Assembly: GCF_003514505.1 (NCBI RefSeq)
Contig: NZ_DOPX01000011.1
Location: 1-59,710 of the forward strand
Source: Proteiniclasticum sp.
Lineage (GTDB): Bacteria; Bacillota; Clostridia; Clostridiales; Clostridiaceae
Direction: 5' to 3'
DNA length: 59,710 bases
Positions 32,300-41,131 of this stretch are shown here, piece by piece (within the stretch, counting starts at the first letter, position 1; every line of letters begins with the position of its first letter). The position numbers were made by a program, and so were the translations under genes. Under the pieces are notes generated by a model. It saw nothing but the letters and a program-made list of their open reading frames with translations, did no database searches and was not told the origin of the DNA.

Positions 32300-33091
32300 T
32301 TGCTGAAACAGCAGGAAGTCATTCCAGTGGTAGTGCAAGGCAGTGAACAGACGTTGAAATTTCATGGTAAAGAAATTATCAGAAACGCCATATTTTTTGA
32401 TCTTGAACATTATTTATACAAAGAGCCCATTGCCATTGGTGTATTTGGGGCAGCGGTCTATGACGAAGCAGAAAAAGCCGTCATAACCACCCAGTATATG
32501 ATTGAGAACAAAAGAGATGCCAGAGCTATCCTGGAACTGACAAAAGAATATTTTATCAATCAGAAAAATAATGGGAAACAGTATCTGGTAACTTTTTCCG
32601 GGAATAATGATTTTTTAGTGATCAACCATTTGTATCAGAAGTATGATATTTCATACAGTTTTGAAGAGGAGTTTGAACTGATTGATCTTCAGAAGGAATA
32701 TGAACACAAATTCCAGAAGAACATTGGGTTGAAAAATCTTGAAAAACTGCATCAGATAGACCGTGGCGGAGAACTGATCTCAGGAATGACTCTTGCAAAA
32801 ACATTCTCGAAAATCATCAAAGACCAGGGGTATTTCGACCGTATGCCTCTAGAGAAAGTGGAAAAGATTCTAAAATATAATGAAGAGGATGTAGTGAATC
32901 TTTTTAACATCATGAATCGTTGGGAAAGTGTGACCATGGATGATGTGCTGATTCTTGAAGAAAAGCTGCATAGAGAAAAAATGGAGAAGCTTGCATTAAA
33001 AGCTCTTCTGGAAGAGCAGATAGAACTGGAAAAGGAAGAGAGCAACCAACCATTTAAAGGACAAAAAGAGGAATTAGGATATTCATCTTAA
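32300..33091 (+). CDS. YprB-like ribonuclease H-fold exonuclease domain protein
   Basis: The 263-residue protein resembles the RNase_H_2 (YprB) group of DEDD exonucleases. IFFDLEHYLY near residue 31 supplies the first two acidic residues, TFSGNNDFLVINHLYQKY near 99 the third region, and YNEEDVVNLFNIM near 194 the last. GLKNLEKL near 144 is the family helix. The C-terminal 50 residues are charged and probably a coiled coil. It starts at TTG behind GAGGGATG. Substrate is presumably single-stranded nucleic acid, inferred from the family. Confidence 0.78.
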   Translation: MLKQQEVIPVVVQGSEQTLKFHGKEIIRNAIFFDLEHYLYKEPIAIGVFGAAVYDEAEKAVITTQYMIENKRDARAILELTKEYFINQKNNGKQYLVTFSGNNDFLVINHLYQKYDISYSFEEEFELIDLQKEYEHKFQKNIGLKNLEKLHQIDRGGELISGMTLAKTFSKIIKDQGYFDRMPLEKVEKILKYNEEDVVNLFNIMNRWESVTMDDVLILEEKLHREKMEKLALKALLEEQIELEKEESNQPFKGQKEELGYSS

Positions 33092-33119
33092 CGGATGATG
33101 ACTGTAAGAGTGTGAAGAG

Positions 33120-33158
33120 CCATGATGTAATCCTTATAGGATTTTCATGGTTTTTTTT
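33120..33158 (+). terminator. Terminator after the YprB-like gene
   Basis: CCATGA and TCATGG enclose an inner ATCC/GGAT pair and run into eight T. Confidence 0.8.
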
Positions 33159-33226
33159 GAATACAATAGAGTTCTTTCAGGTATGAAGATGTAGGAACGT
33201 GTTATTTAATTATGGCGAGGTGGAAT

Positions 33227-34294
33227 ATGGGATTTAATTTCAGAAAGAGAATACGTATTGGGAAATTTCTCAGCTTAAACATCGGTAAGTCAGGAGTGAG
33301 TCTTTCTGCAGGAAGAAGAGGGTTTAGACAGAGCTTTAATACAAAAGGTCAGGCTAGAACAACAATTGGTATTCCCGGCACTGGACTCTCCTACAGCAAA
33401 ACAATTAATGCAAAGAAACTGATAAACACTGCAGGAGAGAAGAAAAAACTGAATGCCGCATCACGAAACTTCTCCTACGAAGAGGAAGTCAGACAGTTCA
33501 ACGAAGATTTGGAATATCTGGTCACATTGCATCATGAGGCGGATTATCTAATAGATATTGGAAGAAATTTCAGTTCAGAAGATAGCAAGCCCTATGAACC
33601 AGGAGAAGATGGGCCGTATGTAAGAGAAGCCAAGAGGATTATTGAAGAGAATAAGCCAGGGTTTTTTAAGAGGATTTTTTCCGGGAAACAATATCGGCAC
33701 GATTCAGAAGAGATGCTGAATCATGCAGAGGCTGCGGACAAGGAGCTTCTTTCCAAATGGGAGAGAAATAAGAGGATATCCGGTGAACTATTGAATATGA
33801 AAGAAGCTTCTCCTGTTGAAGTTCTAAAAAAAGTAGAACTGGAAAAGGACATGGAGTTTATTGAAGATCTGGACTGCTCTCTGGATTCGGATGGATGCTT
33901 GAATGTGGATATGACCATCAATCCAGAGTCTGTGGTGCCTAAGGAGTACATTACCTTGACTCCAACGGGAAAACTCTCGAGAAGAGAATATTCAAAAACG
34001 GACTACTATAGTATTGTCAGCCAATTTGTTGCTGCTTTGGCATTGCGTACTGGAAGAAATGTGTTTCATCTGGTTTCTCCAGATGAGATACGTCTGCACG
34101 TACACGAAATGAAAATAAGTAATGTTTCAGGACTAAAATCGGAAGAGCTCATACTGTCTGTCCTTTTGGACAAGGAAACATTTCATCAGATCAATTTTGA
34201 GGATATACAGCCTTTTGAAGCTCTTACTCAGTTCAGACACGAAGTAGATTTCTTGAAAACAAAAGGATTTAAAGAAGTTTCACGATTGAAATAA
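33227..34294 (+). CDS. DUF4236 domain protein
   Basis: A 355-residue protein that begins with the short DUF4236 domain: FNFRKRIRIGKFLSLNIGKSG near residues 3-23 and TTIGIPGTGLSYSK near 45. The middle is charged and helical, perhaps a coiled coil (residues 70-190). The C-terminal 150 residues form a mixed domain with LTPTGKLSRREYSKTDYY near 245 that I do not recognise. There is no signal peptide. The internal ATG is chosen because the family normally begins MGFxFRK. The function of DUF4236 proteins is unknown to me. Confidence 0.8.
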   Translation: MGFNFRKRIRIGKFLSLNIGKSGVSLSAGRRGFRQSFNTKGQARTTIGIPGTGLSYSKTINAKKLINTAGEKKKLNAASRNFSYEEEVRQFNEDLEYLVTLHHEADYLIDIGRNFSSEDSKPYEPGEDGPYVREAKRIIEENKPGFFKRIFSGKQYRHDSEEMLNHAEAADKELLSKWERNKRISGELLNMKEASPVEVLKKVELEKDMEFIEDLDCSLDSDGCLNVDMTINPESVVPKEYITLTPTGKLSRREYSKTDYYSIVSQFVAALALRTGRNVFHLVSPDEIRLHVHEMKISNVSGLKSEELILSVLLDKETFHQINFEDIQPFEALTQFRHEVDFLKTKGFKEVSRLK

Positions 34295-34376
34295 GTTTAG
34301 AAGTATTTCAGAGCGTTATGGATTGAAAAACAGGTAAAATAGAACAAATTTTAACAGTTGTGAGTTACAACATAAA

Positions 34377-34410
34377 AAAAAGCAAGAAGTTTGTGAAAAA
34401 GATGCTTTTT
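34377..34410 (+). terminator. Probable terminator before the V-ATPase operon
   Basis: AAAAAGCA and TGCTTTTT pair across an 18-base loop. The loop is long, so confidence is moderate. Confidence 0.6.
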
Positions 34411-34474
34411 CTAAACGTTTTCTTTTTATAAACTGCAATAAAAAAAATAAATATGATTTTTATGAAAATTGACT

Positions 34475-34504
34475 TTGAAAATAAATTATGGCACATTGTA
34501 TTAG
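34475..34504 (+). promoter_or_regulatory. Possible V-ATPase operon promoter
   Basis: TTGAAA (34475-34480) lies 18 bases before TATTAG (34499-34504); TTGACT overlaps just upstream at 34469-34474. The -10 box is poor, so this may need an activator. It is about 90 bases before the first gene. Confidence 0.4.
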
Positions 34505-34592
34505 TTAGACTTTTGTTTGAGCAGCCAGTTAAAAAGCAGAAGAAATGATAATTTGTTAATTATCAGACTAGTCTATGGGAAGGAGGGAAATC

Positions 34593-34904
34593 ATGAAGAA
34601 ACTCATTAAGGATATCGTTGAACTGGATAAAGCAGCAAGAAATGAACTTCAGCAGATTAAAGAAGAGTTGGATGAAGTTCCTGCATATGTTGCAAGTCAG
34701 AGACCTTTAATCGAGGAAAAATACAAAAGAGATACTGAGCGGCATTTGATCGAACTAAAAGAAAAGTTGCAGGCTGAGTATAATGATAAAGTGATTCAGA
34801 CATCGGTGAAGTACGAAAAATCTTTAGAGAAACTTAGAAATCAGTATAAATATAACCGGGAGCGATGGCTGAAGGAGATATTTGAAAACTGTATTGACAG
34901 CTAG
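34593..34904 (+). CDS. V-type ATPase peripheral-stalk subunit (G/H-like)
   Basis: The first gene of the operon encodes a 103-residue, strongly charged protein that is almost entirely a coiled coil, as expected for the small stalk subunit that pairs with subunit E (NtpF in Enterococcus, AhaH in archaea). The middle KYKRDTERHLIELKEKLQAEY near 43 shows the heptad-like pattern. The ATG is five bases after AAGGAGGG. Sequence alone gives little identity; the assignment rests on size, coiled-coil character and position at the head of a complete V-ATPase operon. Confidence 0.75.
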   Translation: MKKLIKDIVELDKAARNELQQIKEELDEVPAYVASQRPLIEEKYKRDTERHLIELKEKLQAEYNDKVIQTSVKYEKSLEKLRNQYKYNRERWLKEIFENCIDS

Positions 34905-34929
34905 CTCATGAGGAGGAGGGAGAAAAACC

Positions 34930-35985
34930 ATGGGGATTGTGAATAGTCCTGCTCTTGCTGCTAAAGCAAAATCAATGTATGGCAACAGATTGAAAAAAGA
35001 AGATTATGATGAACTCCTTAGAAAAAGCACAGTGCCTGAGATTGCGGGTTACCTCAAAAATGAGACAGAGTATGGTACGACGATGCGCGATATCTATGAG
35101 AATCGTATACATCGCGGACAGCTGGAACAGCTGATCAGACAGAACATGTATGAAAAGATTGAAAGACTTCTCAAGTTCTCTATGCTGACAAATCATGAGT
35201 TTTATAGATTGAATATTATGAAACGCGAGATTGAAGTCATCCTTCTGATACTTCGAGCAATCATTCAGGATGAAGAACATGAGGATGTTCAATATACCAC
35301 TCTCATTTCAGAGATTCCATTGGCTCTTTCAGATTATTTCTCCTATGATATAGATAAAATATCTGAAACATCTTCATTTGAGGATATTCTAGATATATTA
35401 CAGGGGACTCCATATCGAGCCGTGCTTAAAAAATACATCGATAAGAAGGAAGAGAAGCTGGACTTACCTGCAATCGAACAAGAGCTTTTCAGCGCATATT
35501 ATCAAAGTGTTTTTAGAATCATTGAGAAGAACTTCAGTGGAAGAGTAAAAAAAGAACTGTTGGATATTTATAAAACGCAGATCGAGCTCATGAATATTGT
35601 CAAAATATATCGAATGAAGAAATTCTTCAAGGTTTCCAATGAGTATATTGAGAAGACAATGGTTCGAATGAAATCCAGAATGAGTGATTCGTTTATAAAA
35701 CATCTTATTGCTCAGCCTGATGCAGAAAGTGTGCTGAGAGTTTTAGAGTCATCTAAGTACAATATGTATGTTGATGACAAAGAGTATACTTACATAGAGT
35801 ATTACTCGGATCAAATAAAATATCATTTGGCGAAAAGATATATGAGATTCTCCATAGATTCTCCAGTAATCTATACCGTTTATGTGATATTGATGGAACT
35901 GGAAATCTCAAATATAACGAATATTATTGAGGCAGTTAGATACGGAACTCAAAGGAGTGAAGTAGAAAGTCTGCTGATTTACTAA
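34930..35985 (+). CDS. ntpC: V-type ATP synthase/ATPase subunit C
   Basis: Subunit C (archaeal C, eukaryotic d) connects the central stalk to the membrane rotor. The 351-residue all-helical protein has the family's repeated helical units, for example RLKKEDYDELLRKSTVPEIAGYL near residue 20 and a matching block near 125 (FEDILDILQGTPYRAVL) and 230. Length is normal. GAGGAGGGAG precedes the ATG. It is the second gene of the operon; 25 bases separate it from the first. Confidence 0.93.
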   Translation: MGIVNSPALAAKAKSMYGNRLKKEDYDELLRKSTVPEIAGYLKNETEYGTTMRDIYENRIHRGQLEQLIRQNMYEKIERLLKFSMLTNHEFYRLNIMKREIEVILLILRAIIQDEEHEDVQYTTLISEIPLALSDYFSYDIDKISETSSFEDILDILQGTPYRAVLKKYIDKKEEKLDLPAIEQELFSAYYQSVFRIIEKNFSGRVKKELLDIYKTQIELMNIVKIYRMKKFFKVSNEYIEKTMVRMKSRMSDSFIKHLIAQPDAESVLRVLESSKYNMYVDDKEYTYIEYYSDQIKYHLAKRYMRFSIDSPVIYTVYVILMELEISNITNIIEAVRYGTQRSEVESLLIY

Positions 35986-36001
35986 GGAAGGAGGAAAAAG
36001 T

Positions 36002-37927
36002 ATGGCAATTGCTAAAATGAAACTGGTCAATATTTTTGCGGATAATGAGCATTTAGATGAAGTTCTTGCAAAATTCATTGAACTTGACAATTTTCATCCA
36101 GAGCCTGCTTCAAAGCTAGTAGGAGCTGTGCATGGTTTGACATCAATGTACTATGACAATCCATATTTAAAGATGTTGAACAGAATCAACGAAATTGTCG
36201 ACAAGATGCATCTTGAAATCGAGCCGAAACAAGTAGATGTACAGGAGTGCGATTTAAGCAGAATTGAGCGGTTTATTGAAAAAACATACCATAAGTTTGA
36301 GGAGATCACCTCGAATGAAAATGAGATCAAACAGCTGATTCAGGAAGACCAAGATGCCTTAAAACAAGTCAGAAACATCAAATCATTGGATATTTCACTT
36401 GATGATTTGTTTTCATGCCGTTATCTCATTAGTAGAGTCGGGAGACTGCCTCTAGACAGTGAAGAAAAGCTGAAGTTTTATGACAACAGACCATTTATAT
36501 GGAATTCATTCAGTAAGGACAGCAATTACAGCTGGGGTATTTACATAACAACCAATGAATTCGAACGAGAGGTGGACAACGTATTCTCTTCTTTATACTT
36601 TGACAGAATCCATATACCTGATTTTGTACATGGAACACCTGAAGAGGCTGAGGAGAATTTACTTAAGGAAATCGAAAGTTTAAATAAGGATTTGCTGAAA
36701 CTTAAAGAAAGTGAACAAGAGCTTCTTGAAAGAACAAGAGACAGGTATTCGCTATTCACCGCAGTGCTTACGAAAGTCAGTATGATTTTTGAAGCTAGAA
36801 GGTTTGTGGTGGGCTTAGGCGGAAGATTCTCCATCACTGGGTTTATGGCCAAAGATGATCTGGATCATCTTCACAAGTTGTTTGAGAGTATACCTTCTGT
36901 TGAAATTGAAGTACGACCAGCGAACAATGATAAAAGACTTACTCCACCAACCAAGTTAAAGAATGGATGGTTTTCAGAGCCCTTCGGTATGTTTGTTGAA
37001 ATGTACGGAGTTGCAGATTATAAAGGGATAGACCCAACTCCATTTGTCGCACTGACTTACACTCTGCTCTTCGGAATTATGTTTGGGGATGTCGGACAAG
37101 GACTGGTGCTTTCTCTCCTTGGATGGGTTATGTATAAATTCAAGGGTATGAGATTAGGTGCGGTTGGTATAAGGATCGGTATTTCTTCTGCAATTTTCGG
37201 ATTCCTGTATGGATCGGTATTTGGTAATGAGCATCTCTTGGATCCGTTCTTTATCAATGTGCTGGGTCTGCCAGGCAAACCAATCCATACCATGGAGCCT
37301 AGTTTCACGATGACACTCCTGCTCTCTGCCATTGCCATTGGTGCAGTTCTGATTATTTCTACCATAGGTATTAATATCTATGTGAATTATAAGAAAAAGC
37401 ACACTGTGGAAATGTTCCTGTCGCATAATGGTGTGGCTGGGCTGGTGTTTTATAGCTTTGTGATCATTGGAGCAGGATTGATGCTTGGTGGTATAGCAAA
37501 TCCATTTAATACCGTGACGTTGATTCTCTTTGTAGGGGTACCGTTACTGCTTATGTTCCTGAAGGAAGCAATCGAACGAAAGGTGCATGGAGAAGCCATG
37601 TTCCCCAATGGATTTGGCGGATTTTTCACAGAAGCGTTTTTTGAGCTCTTTGAAATTGTGCTTTCCTATATCACAAACACTATGTCTTATATGAGAGTAG
37701 CTGGATTTGTGCTTTCCCATGCAGGTATGATGCTGGTTGTATCAAGCCTTATGGAAATGACTGGAAATGCGGGACCTATTGTGTTTATTTTTGGTAATAT
37801 TTTCGTAATGGCTCTGGAAGGCCTCATTGTAGGTATTCAGGTGCTCAGACTGGAGTTTTATGAAATGTTCTCCAGATACTATACTGGTGATGGAATTCCG
37901 TTTAAAACTTTGAAAGAATATTTATAG
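36002..37927 (+). CDS. ntpI: V-type ATP synthase/ATPase subunit I
   Basis: Subunit I (a-subunit) forms the ion half-channels and the stator. The 641-residue protein has a long cytoplasmic half (residues 1-340, with coiled coils near 90-130 and 220-250) and a membrane half with about seven to eight segments beginning at FVALTYTLLFGIMFGDVGQG near 348. The C-terminal membrane helices carry the conserved arginine-containing region (near SYMRVAGFVLSHAGMM, about 560). GGAAGGAGG precedes the ATG. Length and layout are typical. Confidence 0.95.
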   Translation: MAIAKMKLVNIFADNEHLDEVLAKFIELDNFHPEPASKLVGAVHGLTSMYYDNPYLKMLNRINEIVDKMHLEIEPKQVDVQECDLSRIERFIEKTYHKFEEITSNENEIKQLIQEDQDALKQVRNIKSLDISLDDLFSCRYLISRVGRLPLDSEEKLKFYDNRPFIWNSFSKDSNYSWGIYITTNEFEREVDNVFSSLYFDRIHIPDFVHGTPEEAEENLLKEIESLNKDLLKLKESEQELLERTRDRYSLFTAVLTKVSMIFEARRFVVGLGGRFSITGFMAKDDLDHLHKLFESIPSVEIEVRPANNDKRLTPPTKLKNGWFSEPFGMFVEMYGVADYKGIDPTPFVALTYTLLFGIMFGDVGQGLVLSLLGWVMYKFKGMRLGAVGIRIGISSAIFGFLYGSVFGNEHLLDPFFINVLGLPGKPIHTMEPSFTMTLLLSAIAIGAVLIISTIGINIYVNYKKKHTVEMFLSHNGVAGLVFYSFVIIGAGLMLGGIANPFNTVTLILFVGVPLLLMFLKEAIERKVHGEAMFPNGFGGFFTEAFFELFEIVLSYITNTMSYMRVAGFVLSHAGMMLVVSSLMEMTGNAGPIVFIFGNIFVMALEGLIVGIQVLRLEFYEMFSRYYTGDGIPFKTLKEYL

Positions 37928-37940
37928 TGGAGGATAAAAA

Positions 37941-38390
37941 ATGTTAAATATGATCGAATTGTTAGTTCCAATGGTACTTATTGTGTTAATCTCTCTTCCT
38001 TTAATCAAGGTGTTTAAGGGTAATATGAGTGCTCAGTCCGCAAAAACCAGGCTGATTACCCATATAGTGATGTTCTTTGTTGTAGTGATTGGCTCAGTGC
38101 TTTTCTCCGTAGGAGATTTCTCAGTACTCGCAGCTGAAGAAACAGCAGCGGCTGGTGAATCCATCACAGGAACCATCGCACAGGGATTAGGCTTTATCAG
38201 TGCTGCACTTGCTACAGGAATGTCCGCTCTGGGCGCTGGTATCGCAGTTGCAGCAGCAGCACCTGCAGCGATTGGTGCATTCTCTGAGAATGAAAAGAAC
38301 TTTGGTAAATCTCTGATTTTCGTTGCCCTTGGTGAAGGTGTTGCGATTTACGGATTGTTGATCTCTATTCTTATTATTAACAAGCTGTAA
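37941..38390 (+). CDS. ntpK: V-type ATP synthase/ATPase subunit K (rotor ring)
   Basis: The 149-residue membrane protein forms the rotor ring. Four hydrophobic segments are visible: residues 5-25, 37-58, 74-107 and 120-147. The last carries the ion-binding glutamate in VALGEGVAIYGLL near 131. The TM3 position where sodium-type rotors carry Gln is alanine or valine here, and the residue after the Glu is Gly rather than Ser or Thr, so proton coupling is more likely than sodium. That is inference by alignment in my head. The TM2-TM3 loop AAEETAAAGES is Ala-rich. The gene follows ntpI by 13 bases with GTGGAGG as the site. Confidence 0.93.
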   Translation: MLNMIELLVPMVLIVLISLPLIKVFKGNMSAQSAKTRLITHIVMFFVVVIGSVLFSVGDFSVLAAEETAAAGESITGTIAQGLGFISAALATGMSALGAGIAVAAAAPAAIGAFSENEKNFGKSLIFVALGEGVAIYGLLISILIINKL

Positions 38391-38405
38391 GATAAGGAGG
38401 TTTTC

Positions 38406-38714
38406 ATGAGATTTTTTCTAATAAGTGACAATATTGATACTCAAATGGGGATGCGGATGGCAGGAATTGAAGGTGTTGTCGTTCACGAACGTCGTGAAGT
38501 GCTTGAAGAGCTGGAAAAGGCAATGCATCAGGAAGATATTGCCATAGTCCTTATTACAACGAAACTCATTGAAACCTGCGCAGATGTTATTTCTGAATTA
38601 AAACTAAGACAGCTCAAACCATTGATCGTTGAAATACCAGACCGTCATGGCCAACACAAGATTGGAGAAACCATAGACAAGTATGTTAGTGATGCAATTG
38701 GTGTGAAACTATGA
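38406..38714 (+). CDS. ntpG: V-type ATP synthase/ATPase subunit F
   Basis: Subunit F (called NtpG in Enterococcus) sits on the central stalk and modulates activity. The 102-residue alpha/beta protein has the usual MRFFLISDNIDTQMGMRMAG start, the VLITTKLIE stretch near 48 and PLIVEIPDRHG near 75. It begins 15 bases after ntpK and is separated from ntpE by a short junction. The length is standard. Confidence 0.93.
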   Translation: MRFFLISDNIDTQMGMRMAGIEGVVVHERREVLEELEKAMHQEDIAIVLITTKLIETCADVISELKLRQLKPLIVEIPDRHGQHKIGETIDKYVSDAIGVKL

Positions 38715-38724
38715 GGTGAAGAAT

Positions 38725-39324
38725 ATGAAATATAATACAATCGCAGAGCTGGAAACCTATTTTAGAAATGAAATCGGTAGATTATCTCAAAAGGAAATGG
38801 ATGATGCCAGAAATGAGATTCAAAGGATCAAGAATAGAAGCATAAAACAAATTGAGGATTATGAAGCGAAGAATACTGAAGTGTATTTGGAGCATGAAGT
38901 TAAAAGTATAGAAAGTGAACATGCGATTGCCATCAGTAAACTCATTGATGAGAATCAGAGAAAGCTGATGCGTATGAGAAATGAGCTGATTGGTGAGCTG
39001 TTTGGCGAACTGAAGTCAAAATTGAAAGAGTATACAGCTACGGAAGAGTATCTTAGCAAGATGAAGGCTAAGATCGAAGCGGTCAGTGCAGAACATGGTT
39101 CAAAAGCAAATCTGCTGATATCAGAAAAAGACATGAAGTATGCGGAAGAACTGATAGCATGCTTTAAGGGAGAAGCTCAGGTGAAGGCGAAGAAAGACAT
39201 TGAAATCGGTGGCTTCATCATTGAGTTCTATGAAGAAAATATATTCATTGATGAAACCTATGATGCAAAGCTTAAAGAGCAGCATAATAAGTTCTATGCA
39301 AATTCTGAACTGATTCTAAACTGA
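38725..39324 (+). CDS. ntpE: V-type ATP synthase/ATPase subunit E
   Basis: Subunit E is part of the peripheral stalk. The 199-residue protein has a long charged N-terminal helix (residues 8-100) and a compact C-terminal domain including ADLIS-type strands (LLISEKDMKYAEELI near 132) and IGGFIIEFYEENIFIDETYDA near 170. ATG 38725 is chosen because GAGGTG is five bases upstream of it; a GTG nine bases earlier lies within that site. It overlaps nothing but follows the F subunit by about 10 bases. Confidence 0.92.
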   Translation: MKYNTIAELETYFRNEIGRLSQKEMDDARNEIQRIKNRSIKQIEDYEAKNTEVYLEHEVKSIESEHAIAISKLIDENQRKLMRMRNELIGELFGELKSKLKEYTATEEYLSKMKAKIEAVSAEHGSKANLLISEKDMKYAEELIACFKGEAQVKAKKDIEIGGFIIEFYEENIFIDETYDAKLKEQHNKFYANSELILN

Positions 39325-39361
39325 TATGTGGGTGTTGCATGCAATGCAAAGAGGTGATTAA

Positions 39362-41113
39362 GTGAGTGAAAATTTAATATATTCAATTAATGGACCTGTA
39401 ATCACTGTGAAAGATTCTTCTGATTTTGAAATGTTGGAAATGGTTTATGTTGGCCATAAGAAACTTATGGGAGAAGTAATTTCCATTACGAACAAATTCA
39501 CGACGATTCAGGTGTATGAGAGTACAACCAGTCTAAAACCAGGTGAGCCTGTTTTCCCAACGGGAATGCCGATATCTGTAAAATTAGGACCTGGAATTAT
39601 TAAGAATATCTTTGATGGTATTGAAAGACCACTGAAGGATATTTCTCAGCTGTCCGGTGCTTTTATTGAACCGGGAAGCAATGTGGAGTCTCTAGATAAC
39701 CATAGAGAATGGGATGTGACGATGAAAGTTCAAGAAGGGGAAGAGCTTAGTCCAGGTCAGATTTTTGCGACTGTACCTGAAACAAACCTAATTGAGCATA
39801 GGCTCATGATACCTCCACATCTCTACGGAACTGCAGTTTATGTGGCAGAGAATGGCAAGCGGAAGATCCATGACTGCATACTTAAGCTTAAGGATGATAC
39901 TGGTGCTGTTCATGAACTGACACTAGTTCAAAAGTGGCCAATTAAAACTCCTAGACCTGTAAAAGAGAGACTGCCAATATCGATACCTCTAATTACAGGG
40001 CAGAGAGTCATTGATACGCTGTTTCCCATCGCTAAAGGTGGAACTGCTGCTGTACCAGGTGGTTTCGGAACAGGAAAAACAATGACACAGCATCAGCTGG
40101 CAAAGTGGTGTGATGCAGATATTATTGTGTATGTGGGATGTGGTGAAAGAGGAAATGAGATGACTCAAGTTCTTGAAGAGTTCTCAGAACTGATTGACCC
40201 TAAATCCAACAGACCTCTTTTAGAAAGGACCGTCCTGATTGCCAATACTTCTAACATGCCAGTGGCCGCTCGTGAAGCAAGTATTTATACTGGAATCACT
40301 TTGGCGGAGTACTACCGAGATATGGGATATCATGTGGCAATGATGGCGGATTCTACTTCACGCTGGGCAGAAGCACTTCGTGAAATCAGCGGAAGACTTG
40401 AAGAAATGCCTGCAGAGGAAGGATTCCCTGCTTATTTGCCAAGCAGAATCTCACAGTTCTATGAAAGAGCTGGTTATGTAAAAAATACAAATTACTCCGA
40501 AGGGTCTGTATCCATCATTGGGGCAGTATCTCCTCAGGGTGCCGACTTTTCAGAACCCGTAACTCAGAATACAAAAAGGTTTGTCAGATGCTTCTGGGCT
40601 CTTGATAAACAGCTCGCCTATATTCGACATTATTCTGCAATCAATTGGAATTTGTCTTACTCCGAATATGTGGGGGACTTGTCCAGATGGTACAATAAAA
40701 ACCTTGGACCGAAGTTTCTTACACATAGGAATGAGATTATGACTCTTCTTGCGGAAGAAAACAAACTTATGGAAATTGTAAAGCTCATCGGCAGTGATGT
40801 TCTTCCGGATGATCAGAAACTGATTATTGAAATTTCTAAGGTGATTAGAGTTGGATTCCTTCAGCAGAATGCATTCCATAAAGATGACACTTACGTGCCT
40901 TTAGAAAAACAGCTGAAGATGATGGAAGTAATCCTTTATCTGAACAGAAAAGCCAAAGAATACATCAGCTCAGATAAATCATTGAATATGCTGATACGGA
41001 CAGGAATCTTTGAAAATGTAACGCGAATGAAATATGATGTACCGAACGATAATCTTGGAAAACTTGATGAGTACTACGGTATCATTGACAAAGCTGTCGC
41101 TAAAGCACAGTAG
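39362..41113 (+). CDS. ntpA: V-type ATP synthase/ATPase subunit A (catalytic)
   Basis: The catalytic subunit hydrolyses or makes ATP. The 583-residue protein contains the family insertion region, the P-loop GGFGTGKTMTQHQLAKW near residue 237 and the conserved GERGNEMTQVLEEF near 261, and SRWAEALREISGRLEEMPAEEGFPAYL near 335. It starts with GTG, preceded by AGAGGTGA. The long leader after ntpE (37 bases) contains no separate promoter that I can see. Length is normal, and catalytic residues appear intact. Confidence 0.97.
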   Translation: MSENLIYSINGPVITVKDSSDFEMLEMVYVGHKKLMGEVISITNKFTTIQVYESTTSLKPGEPVFPTGMPISVKLGPGIIKNIFDGIERPLKDISQLSGAFIEPGSNVESLDNHREWDVTMKVQEGEELSPGQIFATVPETNLIEHRLMIPPHLYGTAVYVAENGKRKIHDCILKLKDDTGAVHELTLVQKWPIKTPRPVKERLPISIPLITGQRVIDTLFPIAKGGTAAVPGGFGTGKTMTQHQLAKWCDADIIVYVGCGERGNEMTQVLEEFSELIDPKSNRPLLERTVLIANTSNMPVAAREASIYTGITLAEYYRDMGYHVAMMADSTSRWAEALREISGRLEEMPAEEGFPAYLPSRISQFYERAGYVKNTNYSEGSVSIIGAVSPQGADFSEPVTQNTKRFVRCFWALDKQLAYIRHYSAINWNLSYSEYVGDLSRWYNKNLGPKFLTHRNEIMTLLAEENKLMEIVKLIGSDVLPDDQKLIIEISKVIRVGFLQQNAFHKDDTYVPLEKQLKMMEVILYLNRKAKEYISSDKSLNMLIRTGIFENVTRMKYDVPNDNLGKLDEYYGIIDKAVAKAQ

Positions 41114-41131
41114 TCGAAAGGAGGAAAGCAG

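Noticed and set aside
34412..34427. cre-like TCTAAACGTTTTCT before the V-ATPase operon
   Set aside because: Two key flanking positions of the catabolite-response consensus are wrong, and it overlaps a terminator-like hairpin.
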